DNA of 37,651 bases. Source: Acidobacteriota bacterium. Its GTDB lineage: Bacteria; Acidobacteriota; Blastocatellia; Pyrinomonadales; Pyrinomonadaceae. Below the pieces are notes generated by a model, which was given only the letters and a program-made list of their open reading frames with translations, was not told the origin of the DNA and did not search any database. The stretch covers positions 1 to 37,651 of the forward strand of contig CAUJFK010000368.1 of assembly GCA_963169175.1 (NCBI GenBank), read 5' to 3'. The translations under genes and the position numbers were made by a program. Positions 13,319-21,117 of this stretch are shown in pieces. Position 1 is the first letter of the stretch; each line of letters opens with the position of its first letter.

Positions 13319-13330
13319 GCTGAAAGAGAA

Positions 13331-13723
13331 ATGAGATCAGGGCGTCGCGAATTCGTCGTTGCATCGGGAACGGCGGCCGTGTACGCCCTTTTACCGTCTT
13401 TCAGGGTCAACGGAGAATCGAAGATGTACGGACTAATAGGCAAAGCGATAACGGTCGAAGGGAAGCGGGACGAGTTTATCAAGATCTTGCTCGAGGGCGT
13501 TTCCGATATGCCGGGATGCCTGAGCTACGTTGTCGCTAAAGACCCGAAGGACAAGAATGCCGTTTGGATAACCGAAGTCTGGGACAGCGCCGAAAACCAC
13601 AAGGCTTCGCTGCAGCTTCCTTCAGTGAAGGCCGCGATAGCGAAGGGTCGGCCGTTAATTGCCAGCTTTGCCGAGCACTTTACGACCGAGCCCGTAGGCG
13701 GTCACGGCCTGGCGAAAAAATAG
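13331..13723 (+). CDS. ABM-domain (antibiotic biosynthesis monooxygenase-like) protein with a Tat-type leader
   Basis: The 130-residue protein ends in a compact ABM dimeric alpha/beta barrel: MYGLIGKAITVEGKRDEFIKIL, PGCLSYVVAKDPKDKNAVWITEVWDSAENHKASL. ABM domains are cofactor-free monooxygenases, heme-degrading enzymes or proteins of unknown role. From ATG 13331 the first 30 residues read RSGRREFVVASGTAAVYALLP, a twin-arginine motif followed by a short hydrophobic stretch, so export by Tat is suggested. The internal ATG 13424 would give a plain cytosolic ABM protein. A purine-rich GAAAGAGAA precedes ATG 13331 and supports it. The reaction cannot be told. Confidence 0.8.
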   Translation: MRSGRREFVVASGTAAVYALLPSFRVNGESKMYGLIGKAITVEGKRDEFIKILLEGVSDMPGCLSYVVAKDPKDKNAVWITEVWDSAENHKASLQLPSVKAAIAKGRPLIASFAEHFTTEPVGGHGLAKK

Positions 13724-13772
13724 CCTGACTCACAGGCTCGCTTTTACTCAATAACGATCTATAATTCATACC

Positions 13773-14450
13773 GTGAACGAGTTTCAACTGCAGGCGGCAA
13801 AGCAGGTCTGGTTGATCGGTTTCGATTTCGAAGACCAGGCCCGAAGCGAAGGGTTCCTCTATATTGCAGGTGTTGATGAAGTAGGCCGTGGCTGTTTGGC
13901 CGGGCCGGTAGTTGCGGCCGCGTGCATTCTTGATCGGGAAAAATCGGTGCCTGAAGGGCTGAACGATTCAAAAAAACTTACCACAAAGCGGAGGGCCGAG
14001 ATCGCGGAAGAACTGCGGCATAGCGCGGTAGCGTTTGCGGTCGGTGTAGTTGAGGCCGATGAGATCGACCGGATCAATATTCTCGAAGCCACGAAGTTGG
14101 CAATGGTGAAGTCTATCAATGCTCTCAAACCCGCGGCTGACCATCTTCTTATCGACGCCCTTCAACTGAAACAGTCGAGCCTGCCGCAGAAAGCCATAAT
14201 CAAGGGCGACGCTATCTCGTATTCCATTGCCGCAGCCTCGGTCATCGCAAAGACCTACCGCGATGACCTTATGTGCAGATACGATTCGGAATATCCGCAA
14301 TATGGTTTTGCGGGGCACAAAGGATATGGCGCCGCAGTTCATCTTGAAGCTCTCCGTCGTCACGGGCCGTGTCCGCTGCATCGGCTTACATTCCGCGGAG
14401 TCTTGCCTGAAAAAGAGATCGAAGACACCCGCTCGCTTCTAAGCAGTTAG
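13773..14450 (+). CDS. rnhB: Ribonuclease HII
   Basis: RNase HII removes misincorporated ribonucleotides and RNA primers from DNA, using metal ions bound by a DEDD set. The 225-residue protein shows GVDEVGRGCLAGPVVAAACIL with D35 and E36, then LLIDALQL with a further Asp. SIAAASVIAKTYRDDLM includes the conserved Lys and the final Asp. YPQYGFAGHKGYG is the usual late motif. The start is GTG 13773; the N-terminal 30 residues before the first strand are normal. The gene sits downstream of rplS, its common location. Confidence 0.96.
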   Translation: MNEFQLQAAKQVWLIGFDFEDQARSEGFLYIAGVDEVGRGCLAGPVVAAACILDREKSVPEGLNDSKKLTTKRRAEIAEELRHSAVAFAVGVVEADEIDRINILEATKLAMVKSINALKPAADHLLIDALQLKQSSLPQKAIIKGDAISYSIAAASVIAKTYRDDLMCRYDSEYPQYGFAGHKGYGAAVHLEALRRHGPCPLHRLTFRGVLPEKEIEDTRSLLSS

Positions 14451-14534
14451 TCTTTCGGTGGCCAAAACACCCTTTTTGCGGCTGCATGCATCTTATTTCG
14501 CGTTTACTGATCACAGCCTATTTGGAGGATATCT

Positions 14535-15053
14535 ATGGACGGGGAAAGTTTTGCTGCCGGTAAGCCAAGTGCATTCGAGACGATCGTTTATGGCGGACTT
14601 GCCATTGGGGTACTTGATTTTCTGGATGCCAGTATCTTCTTTCCGCTTTATTACGGCATTGGCTTTTGGGATGTTTGGCACGGGCCCGCATCAGGTTTGA
14701 TAGGACGCGAAGCGGCGAGAGGCGGCGGTGCTGCGACAGCATTGCTTGGCATCTTTCTGCATTTTGTTGTCGCATTTTCGGTCGCGGCAGCCTATTTTGT
14801 GGTCGCCAGATATTTAGTGAGGGTGAAGCACTTCGTTATCATTGGCTTGCTATATGGAATTACGGCAAACCTGGTAATGCAGCATATCGTGATCCCGCTT
14901 TCAGCTATCGGGCCGCGAACAACTGTCGAGCCGCTCGGTTCTGTATTGAACAGCTTCATAGGCCACGCATTTTTGGTGGGCCTTCCGGTTGCGTCGATCG
15001 CGGCCTGGTCAGCATGGCGAAATGCTAAACGGATTAGGGAATATGATCGTTAA
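14535..15053 (+). CDS. Unrecognised four-helix membrane protein
   Basis: The 172-residue protein has about four hydrophobic segments: near residues 18-42, 68-90, 98-118 and 138-160. The motif HGPASGLIGREAARGGG lies between the first two. The N-terminus MDGESFAAGKPSAFE is polar and the C-terminus basic (RNAKRIREYDR), so the end is probably cytoplasmic. The ribosome site TTTGGAGGATATCT before the ATG is strong. I do not recognise a named family or function. It stands alone between rnhB and a repeat-filled gap. Confidence 0.75.
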   Translation: MDGESFAAGKPSAFETIVYGGLAIGVLDFLDASIFFPLYYGIGFWDVWHGPASGLIGREAARGGGAATALLGIFLHFVVAFSVAAAYFVVARYLVRVKHFVIIGLLYGITANLVMQHIVIPLSAIGPRTTVEPLGSVLNSFIGHAFLVGLPVASIAAWSAWRNAKRIREYDR

Positions 15054-15416
15054 GTCTTCGGGTTGCCCTGTTCTTTGCGTTTGCAGGGGCCCGAGCGTGA
15101 TCGCCGGAGTTTAGCTTTTGCTAACGAGGCTGTGTCAAAATCCGAAAAGCTGCGGAGCAGCGGAATATTTGTAGCCCCACGTGAAGCGAAGCGAAACGTG
15201 GGGTTAGTCGAGCCTAAATCTCAAAGCCCGTGTAACGGGCGGCAGACTTTCGCTAAATTATTGACAGCAATAGATGCAACATGCCTCTCTGTCGCCCACT
15301 GCGTGGGCTGGGAGTCTTGTTTTCATCCTAACCACGGGTTCCGCTTTGCTCCACCCGTGGCCACCGCTCTGCCATTGCTCCGCAGTTTAAGACAGTTGGC
15401 CAATCACTTTCTCGAC
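15054..15416. repeat. Composite block of nested hairpins
   Basis: A 10-bp outer pair, CTGCGGAGCA at 15150-15159 and its complement at 15376-15385, encloses four hairpins in a row. These are CCCCACG/CGTGGGG (15175-15203), GCCCGT/ACGGGC (15226-15240), GCCCAC/GTGGGC (15294-15308) and CCACGGGT/ACCCGTGG (15332-15360). The loops of the first and last are related: GAAGCGAAGCGAA against the complement of TCCGCTTTGCTCC. I see no credible gene. It looks like a repeat array of REP type, or a small non-autonomous element of about 240 bp. Confidence 0.7.
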
Positions 15417-16247
15417 CTAAAATTCTATCCATTCGGTCGGCTGGCGATGATCGGAAAGCGTGATTTTTGTTTCCGCTGCGAAGAGCGGGGGCCGCATTCT
15501 GAGGGCGGTCTCGGCTGTGAGATGGGCAAGGTGTCGGTCGTTGGCCTTTTGCGACAGATGTGCAAGCACTATGTGTCGTGCGGTACCGTCGAAATCGTTT
15601 TGGAGCCAACCTGCGAGGTCCTCATTTGAAAGATGGCCGTGCCGGCCGGCAATGCGTTGCTTTAGCGACCAGCTATAGACCGGGCAGGCACGAAGCATGT
15701 CGCGGCTGTGGTTTGATTCGATAATTATCGCATCGCAGCCGTTCAGCTTGTCTTTCATTAGTTCGGTGATGTGGCCAAAATCGGTTAGTGTTGCAAGGCG
15801 AATCCCGCGATTCACTGCCAGAAAACCAAAATTGTCCACTGCATCGTGCGGGACAGTAAACGGTTCAAAATCGATATCGCCGATGCGAAATTCATTGTTT
15901 GATGTGATCTCGACGGACCGATCTTTCATCGCATCGCGCCGCTTTGCGGCCTCATCATCGCCATTGGCGCTTGAACCGCTGTACCCGTAGTACGCTTCCC
16001 GGGTCGGGCCTGAGAGATAAATACGGCAACGCACCTTTCCCAGCAAATTCCTAAGTCCGCCAACGTGATCGGAATGTTCGTGCGTGATCAGCACCGCATC
16101 GAGGTCGGCGGGATCGATACCCATTGCGCCCAATCTTTTTACCATCTCGCGGCAACTCAGCCCGGCGTCAACCAGGACACGCGTTTTTTCCGTTGCGATC
16201 AAAATTGCGTTGCCGGTCGAGCCGCTGCCAAGTACGGTAAACTTCAT
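15417..16247 (-). CDS. MBL-fold metallo-hydrolase (YycJ/WalJ-like)
   Basis: The 276-residue protein starts MKFTVLGSGSTGNAILI, the YycJ/WalJ signature. The metallo-beta-lactamase motif THEHSDHVGGLRNLL gives the first metal site. PHDAVDNFGF, ATLTDFGHI and IIIESNHS supply further ligands, and LAHLSQKAND carries the last His. The family contains probable exonucleases implicated in DNA repair and cell-wall signalling; substrate is unproven. The frame stays open upstream to 16541, but that extension overlaps the SDR gene and lacks family character, so ATG 16247 is chosen. It may be transcribed with the SDR gene 44 nt upstream. Confidence 0.9.
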   Translation of the reverse strand: MKFTVLGSGSTGNAILIATEKTRVLVDAGLSCREMVKRLGAMGIDPADLDAVLITHEHSDHVGGLRNLLGKVRCRIYLSGPTREAYYGYSGSSANGDDEAAKRRDAMKDRSVEITSNNEFRIGDIDFEPFTVPHDAVDNFGFLAVNRGIRLATLTDFGHITELMKDKLNGCDAIIIESNHSRDMLRACPVYSWSLKQRIAGRHGHLSNEDLAGWLQNDFDGTARHIVLAHLSQKANDRHLAHLTAETALRMRPPLFAAETKITLSDHRQPTEWIEF

Positions 16248-16291
16248 AAAAACAGTACGCCGCCCGGGGAAAGCAAGTCCGGACGGCTTGA

Positions 16292-17077
16292 TCATTGATC
16301 TTTCTGAAACGCACCCCGCAAGCTTCGTGCCATCATTCTTGTTATAAAAGAGTTTGGCAGAACATTTACGCCTGATGCGACCAGCCAATTGGTCCAGCCC
16401 GAAACGACCTTCGCTCGATCTGTCCTGATGGCTATCATTGCGGTCTCGACAACGTCCTCGGCGGTTTCTATGCCCTTGGCGTTTATCTGCTGGTCTATAT
16501 TGGCGTTCGCATGAAAATTCGTTTCGGTCCTGCCCGGACACAGAGCAAGGATGCGTATCCCGAAAGGGCGATTTTCTGCCGCGATCGCTTCCGAAAACGA
16601 TGTCACAAACGCTTTTGTCGCTGCATAGGTCGCCATGAACGGGATCGGCTGAAATCCGGCAGCGGACGAAACATTAATTATAGCCCCTTGTCGCCGCTGG
16701 CGCATCTCGGGCAGGTAACGGTGCGTCAATCCGACCAACGCCGAAATGTTCAGGTCGATCATACGCATCTCTCGACCGAGATCAAGTTCGACGAAATCGC
16801 CCATCGAACCGATGCCTGCATTGTTTATAAGCCAGTCTATTTCAAGGCCGAGATCTTCAGTTCTCTGGAACACAAGCTGATCCGCGCCCGCTTCGGTCAG
16901 ATCTGCAGAAATAAAACTCGCCTCTATTCCATGTTTCGCGATAAGTTCATCACAAATCTGTCGCAGTCGTTCTTCCAATCTGGCAACGAGCACGAGGTTG
17001 TGCTTTTCCGCTGCAAGCCGGCGGGCGAACGCCTCGCCGATACCGCTTGAGGCCCCGGTGATAAGTGTCGCTTTCAT
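16292..17077 (-). CDS. Short-chain dehydrogenase/reductase
   Basis: The 261-residue protein is a classical SDR, an NAD(P)-dependent oxidoreductase. TLITGASSGIGEAFARRLA at the N-terminus is the Rossmann glycine motif (TGxxxGxG). INNAGIGSMGDF is the NNAG motif, the catalytic Ser lies in INVSSAAGF, and YAATK gives the Tyr-Lys pair. R34 in the ARLEERL region and the lack of an acidic residue there suggest NADP preference, an inference. The substrate is unknown; the sequence resembles the DltE/YqjQ-like group. Its ATG overlaps the stop of the membrane protein by 4 nt. Confidence 0.92.
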   Translation of the reverse strand: MKATLITGASSGIGEAFARRLAAEKHNLVLVARLEERLRQICDELIAKHGIEASFISADLTEAGADQLVFQRTEDLGLEIDWLINNAGIGSMGDFVELDLGREMRMIDLNISALVGLTHRYLPEMRQRRQGAIINVSSAAGFQPIPFMATYAATKAFVTSFSEAIAAENRPFGIRILALCPGRTETNFHANANIDQQINAKGIETAEDVVETAMIAIRTDRAKVVSGWTNWLVASGVNVLPNSFITRMMARSLRGAFQKDQ

Positions 17078-17661
17078 ATCTCTTCAAGCTCGCGTTCCGG
17101 TGAATGAAAGGCGTAAAAGATGGAGGTAACGGACGCCGCAACGATTGTTAGGGCGCCGATAACGCGGATCAGGCTGGCGATCACTTTTGTTGAATCAAGC
17201 AGGCCCAAACTCGTCAACATCCAATTCCAATCGTGGATACCGCCGCCGACGAGCGGAAGCTCCATCCTCACGGCGTCCTGAGCATAGACATGAACATTGA
17301 TGACGCTTTGCCCGACCCAAAAGAGAACGATGGCGGCTGAGAAATACTTTTCGTTCCACCAAAAATAGCCGACGAAGACGGCCGGCAAGATAAGTTGGAA
17401 AAGCGTCCCGCCCGCCATACCTATGAATTCGCCAAAGATCCCGAAAATCAGATGGCCTGTTTCATGTATAGGCAGATCGACCATATCGAGGAAACTGCCC
17501 TGCATCGGGTCAAATGCGATCCACAGGAAGTAGAGGGTGAGAAGAGCGGCGAAGACAAGTTTTGGATAGCTAATGTTCATTGATCTTGAAAAATATGCTT
17601 TGGCGTACCGCTGTGCGGGCCGTGCGAGAAATGCCATGAGACCGAAAATGCGAGGGGTCAC
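17074..17661 (-). CDS. Membrane protein with an HExxH motif
   Basis: The 195-residue protein has about five hydrophobic segments. Between the first two lies LPIHETGHLIFGIFGEFIGMAGGTLFQLI, with HETGH at residues 66-70, an exact HExxH metal-binding pattern of the kind used by M50 and other membrane metallopeptidases. No second recognised peptidase motif is seen, so proteolysis is unproven. The start is GTG 17661, giving a GTGA overlap with the alpha/beta hydrolase; an internal ATG (MNISYPKLVF) about 27 codons later is the alternative. It sits in a four-gene overlapping chain with GNAT, hydrolase and SDR genes. Confidence 0.8.
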   Translation of the reverse strand: MTPRIFGLMAFLARPAQRYAKAYFSRSMNISYPKLVFAALLTLYFLWIAFDPMQGSFLDMVDLPIHETGHLIFGIFGEFIGMAGGTLFQLILPAVFVGYFWWNEKYFSAAIVLFWVGQSVINVHVYAQDAVRMELPLVGGGIHDWNWMLTSLGLLDSTKVIASLIRVIGALTIVAASVTSIFYAFHSPERELEEI

Positions 17662-18524
17662 AGCAATCTATTTTTAGAGATAAACTCTTTAACCAGAGCG
17701 TTAAACTCTTTTGGCTTTTCCATGTGCAGCCAGTGGCTCACGCCATCGAACATATGGAATTCCATTTTCGGCGCGACAGTCCGATATTGCTGCTCGAGGT
17801 CTTTCGGCCAATACGGGCTCCGTGCCATCACTGCTAGAAGCGGCACATTAATTTTTGCGTGCGCGGCATAAGCATCGGCATTCATCAGTCTCATTGCGCT
17901 TATGCCTACATAATCTGGCGTTGCCAGCATAGATGAGCGGATAAATGGTTTAACATTGGCATGTGTCGGCTCAAGCATTTGATCAAGGAACTTAGGGCCG
18001 ATACTGTTTTTATAATCGGCCAAGATCGGTTCAAAGTACTTCTCAACCTCATCGCGCGGGGAAAAGGCCATCAGTTCACCGTCAACGATTATCAGGCCGA
18101 GAGTTTTCTCAGGGAACAGTTCATAAAATCGTCGAACTACCGGTGTTCCCATGCTGTGGCCGGCGAGAACGGCCCTCTTTACACCCGCCTTTTTCATAAC
18201 CGCATTGACCGACCTAGCGAAAAACTCCATCGAATAATCGATCTTTGGTTTATCGCTATCTCCGTGGCCGGGCAGGTCCATTGCGATCACACGATATTCC
18301 GGAAAGGCATTGTATTGGTCCCGCCAAAATTCGAGATTGCATGTCCAGCAATGGACAAGGACAAGCGCGTTTGTGGATTTCGCATTACCGATATCATAAT
18401 AGCGGATCTTGTTTCCTTCATATTCAGCCCATTTCGCCTTAGGTAAAGTTTTCTGGGCCGATATTCCGATGGAGCCGGCGATGATGGCTAAAAATAGGAC
18501 CGGTAGTATTCGCGTCAGTATCAT
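17658..18524 (-). CDS. Secreted alpha/beta hydrolase
   Basis: The 288-residue protein starts MILTRILPVLFLAIIAGSIGISAQK, a signal peptide probably cleaved after ISA. The alpha/beta hydrolase fold follows: LVHCWTCNLEFW for the oxyanion region, DLPGHGDSDKP, the nucleophile elbow GHSMGTP, and GVSHWLHMEKPKEF with the catalytic His. The acid is probably the Asp in the VMARSPYWPKDLEQ region, uncertain. The substrate is unknown; periplasmic location is inferred from the signal. ATG 18524 overlaps the GNAT stop as ATGA, and the frame upstream of it is not needed. Confidence 0.9.
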   Translation of the reverse strand: MILTRILPVLFLAIIAGSIGISAQKTLPKAKWAEYEGNKIRYYDIGNAKSTNALVLVHCWTCNLEFWRDQYNAFPEYRVIAMDLPGHGDSDKPKIDYSMEFFARSVNAVMKKAGVKRAVLAGHSMGTPVVRRFYELFPEKTLGLIIVDGELMAFSPRDEVEKYFEPILADYKNSIGPKFLDQMLEPTHANVKPFIRSSMLATPDYVGISAMRLMNADAYAAHAKINVPLLAVMARSPYWPKDLEQQYRTVAPKMEFHMFDGVSHWLHMEKPKEFNALVKEFISKNRLL

Positions 18525-19048
18525 TGCTCTCGTATTCCCTCCAAGAATTTCTCTTTTGATATTCCGTAAAATTTGCATTCCATCCCGTATGCGGACTTCA
18601 TTCCTTCAAATGTCATTCCGCATTTTTCCATTATTCGCCATGAACCGATGTTCGCTCCATCGCACACAGCAACAATGCGTTCGAGCCCGCTGGTTTCAAA
18701 CCCATATTTCAGCCACGCGTTAGCGCACTCGGTTCCAAGTCCGCGATTCCAATAAGCCTTTTTCAAACTGTACCCAACCTCAATTTCGCCCGTGTCTTCC
18801 AATGGCTGCAGCCCGCTTCCGCCGATAGTTTCACCGTTTTCTTTCCAGATCATCGCCGACATTCCGAAGCCGAATTTCTCGTAACACGCGATGTAAAAAT
18901 CTAAACGCTTCGTCACCTCGGCCGGATTCTGTCGCTCCCAGCCGCCAAGATATTTATGGACTTCGGGGTCCGAGCGTAGCTCGATCAGCTCAGGCAGATC
19001 ATCAAGGGTATATGGCCGGATCAGAAGTCTCTGTGTTTCAAGCTGCAT
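18521..19048 (-). CDS. GNAT family N-acetyltransferase (RimJ/RimL-like)
   Basis: The 175-residue protein begins MQLETQRLLIRPYTLDDLPEL, a RimJ-type start. Acetyl-CoA binding is expected at EVGYSLKKAYWNRGLGTECANAW, and NIGSWRIMEKCGMTFEG is the usual late motif. Such enzymes acetylate protein N-termini or small amines; the substrate here is unknown. ATG 19048 was chosen; GTG 19054 and TTG 19057 are alternatives and none has a clear Shine-Dalgarno. It is the first gene of a four-gene chain with 4-nt overlaps. A 140-bp gap with no evident gene separates it from pdxH upstream. Confidence 0.92.
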   Translation of the reverse strand: MQLETQRLLIRPYTLDDLPELIELRSDPEVHKYLGGWERQNPAEVTKRLDFYIACYEKFGFGMSAMIWKENGETIGGSGLQPLEDTGEIEVGYSLKKAYWNRGLGTECANAWLKYGFETSGLERIVAVCDGANIGSWRIMEKCGMTFEGMKSAYGMECKFYGISKEKFLEGIREQ

Positions 19049-19188
19049 AGGCACCAAAGGAATAGAGAAGATCTCCCGCGTAAATTATCGGCCCAAACTT
19101 TAGCCGGCGACGATACTGATGCCAGGTTAAATTTCCCGCAATCAAGCCGGGGTTTTGTAAGCCGGCAAGCGTCACGGGCCGCGAAAGG

Positions 19189-19836
19189 TTACGGTGAAAG
19201 CCTTGCGATAACCCAGGAATCAGCCTGTTTTGTATATACGATCCGATCATGCAGGCGGCTTGGGCGGCCCTGCCAGAATTCGAATCGTTCCGGGACGACG
19301 CGAAAACCGCCCCAGAACGGCGGGCAAGGCACATCTTCGCCAAATCGTTCACGAACTCTCGCAACCCTCTCTTCAAGCTCCCCGCGTCCGGCGAGGACAG
19401 AGCTTTGTCTTGACGCCCACGCTCCGACGCGGCTTTCATACGGCCGAGAGTGAAAATAGGTTTGCGATTCCGCACGGCTAACCTTTTCGGCCACGCCCTG
19501 AACGCCGATCTGGCGCTCTAGCTCCGGCCAGAAAAAGTGAAGGGCGGTATAAGGGTTTTCGATAAGCTGGCGGCCCTTTGTACTTTCGTAATTTGTAAAA
19601 AAAACGAGGCCGCGATCGTCAAAACCTTTCAGCAGCACAACCCGCGAGCTCGGCCGGCCGTCACTGCCGGCGGTCGAGACGGTCATCGCATTTGGTTCTA
19701 GCGGGCCGGAATTCAGATACTCTTCGATCCATGCAGCAAACTGTACGAAAGGGTCTGCCGCGACGGATGATTCACTCAATTCCTGTTGCGAATAATCGCG
19801 GCGAATTGCCGCAAACTCTTTGCTTTCGATCGCCAT
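19189..19836 (-). CDS. pdxH: Pyridoxamine 5'-phosphate oxidase
   Basis: PdxH is an FMN enzyme that oxidises pyridoxamine or pyridoxine 5'-phosphate to PLP in vitamin B6 synthesis and salvage. The 215-residue protein matches the family along its length. SRVVLLKGFDDRGLVFFTNYESTKGRQL and the following FFWPELERQIGVQGVAEK are FMN and substrate motifs. PCPPFWGGFRVVPERFEFWQGRPSRLHDR is the signature near the C-terminus, which ends in ARLSP as expected. Its start abuts the stop of the DUF1015 gene with no gap, so the two are probably co-translated. Confidence 0.96.
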   Translation of the reverse strand: MAIESKEFAAIRRDYSQQELSESSVAADPFVQFAAWIEEYLNSGPLEPNAMTVSTAGSDGRPSSRVVLLKGFDDRGLVFFTNYESTKGRQLIENPYTALHFFWPELERQIGVQGVAEKVSRAESQTYFHSRPYESRVGAWASRQSSVLAGRGELEERVARVRERFGEDVPCPPFWGGFRVVPERFEFWQGRPSRLHDRIVYTKQADSWVIARLSP

Positions 19837-21054
19837 TCAGATCAGGTGGACGAAAAGCCCGTCCTTCAGTTTTGGTTCGAACCAGGTTGATTTTGGGGGC
19901 ATCACCTCGCCCATGTCGGAAACCGCGAGCAGGTCGTCCATCGCCGTCGGAAATAAAGAGAACGCGACCGCCGCCCGCCCAGAATCGACATATTCTTCAA
20001 GTTCATCGAGTCCGCGGCCGCCGCCCACAAAGATAATGCGCGGGTCAGTACGCGGATCGCCGATACCGAGAATCGGCGTCAGCAGGTTTTGCTGGAGTAT
20101 CTGAACATCGAGGCGCTCCAATACGTCGGGTTCGCGAATGTAATTGACATTGAAACGAATGCCATACCATTTACCGCCGAGATACATAGCAAATCGGCCC
20201 GGCCCGTCAGGAGTTCTTCCGCCGTTTTCGGAAACAATGAAATGCTCCTGAAGCCGTGCGAGAAAGTCTTCCGCCGACAAGCCGTTGAGATCTTTTACGA
20301 CACGGTTGTATGCCATGATCGACAGGTCTTCTGACGGAAAAAGGCCCGCCATGACAAAGTTGTAACTTTCCGTTCCGTCGTGTTCTGCGTTCGCGTCCCG
20401 AAGCTCCTTTCGCGCCAGCGAAGCGCTTTCCGCTCGATGGTGTCCGTCCGCGACATACAGCTCAGGTATGCGCGAAAATGCTTCGGACACAGCACCAGCA
20501 TCAGGCACGCGCCAGACCGTTTGCCGTACACCCTTCGGATCGGAAAAATCGTAGATCGGCTCACCCATCGTTGCTTCTTCGATAAGGCGGCGCATTTCGT
20601 CCGTGTTCCTAAAGGCAAGAAAGATCAAACCCGTCTGCGCCCGCAGGGCCAGCATATGATCGGTCCGGTCACGGACCTTGTCCGGCCGGGTTTTCTCGTG
20701 CTTTTTTATTATGCCGCTGTCGTAATCATCGACCGAACAGCATGCGACAATGCCCGTCTGCTGCCGCCCATCGACAGCAAGCCGGTACACAAAAATCCCT
20801 GGTTCCTGATCCTGGCTGAGCAGTTTCTGATCTAAAAAGGCGTCGAGTAGTTTTTTTGCTTCACTAAAAGCTTTGGCGGGATCGTCCGTTCCAAACTCAG
20901 CCTCGGGCCGCGTTACGCGAAGGAAGCTGTCTGGATCTGCGGTTGTTATCGCACGGACTTCTGCATCAGAAACCACGTCATAGGGTACGCATGCTATCTT
21001 TGCCGCCTTATCCGCCGGTGGACGAACAGGCCTGAAGGGTTTGACGGTTGCCAC
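19837..21054 (-). CDS. DUF1015 family protein
   Basis: The 405-residue protein is a DUF1015 member. Family features include the start ATVKPFRPVRPPADKAAKIACVPYDVVSDAE, DSFLRVTRPE, the central VYRLAVDGRQQTGIVAC, ELYVADGHHRAESA and, near the end, KSTWFEPKLKDGLFVHLI. Function is not established. The start is GTG 21054, preceded by AAAAGGAGCAATAA, a strong ribosome site. It is followed directly by pdxH, which hints at a link with PLP or amino-acid metabolism, an inference from neighbourhood only. Confidence 0.93.
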   Translation of the reverse strand: MATVKPFRPVRPPADKAAKIACVPYDVVSDAEVRAITTADPDSFLRVTRPEAEFGTDDPAKAFSEAKKLLDAFLDQKLLSQDQEPGIFVYRLAVDGRQQTGIVACCSVDDYDSGIIKKHEKTRPDKVRDRTDHMLALRAQTGLIFLAFRNTDEMRRLIEEATMGEPIYDFSDPKGVRQTVWRVPDAGAVSEAFSRIPELYVADGHHRAESASLARKELRDANAEHDGTESYNFVMAGLFPSEDLSIMAYNRVVKDLNGLSAEDFLARLQEHFIVSENGGRTPDGPGRFAMYLGGKWYGIRFNVNYIREPDVLERLDVQILQQNLLTPILGIGDPRTDPRIIFVGGGRGLDELEEYVDSGRAAVAFSLFPTAMDDLLAVSDMGEVMPPKSTWFEPKLKDGLFVHLI

Positions 21055-21086
21055 TTATTGCTCCTTTTAGAAAAGAAAAAACCTCG

Positions 21087-21106
21087 ACGGACAAACTGAA
21101 AATCGA
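21087..21106. repeat. Degenerate copy of the 20-bp palindromic repeat
   Basis: GACGGACAAACTGAAAATCG lies between the DUF1015 start and the lipoprotein stop. It shares ACAAACTGAAA and flanking bases with the rimM-side arm CGACAAACTGAAATCTGTCG. The second half has diverged, so it is a weak copy. Confidence 0.35.
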
Positions 21107-21117
21107 AACGGCAAAAC

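Noticed and set aside
15063..15629. Open frame of 188 codons on the plus strand
   Set aside because: It runs through the hairpin block and antisense to the metallo-hydrolase gene, has no domain, and its composition follows the repeats.
16248..16541. N-terminal extension of the metallo-hydrolase
   Set aside because: The frame is open, but it overlaps the SDR gene and is unrelated to the family. MKFTVLGSGSTGN at 16247 is the normal start.
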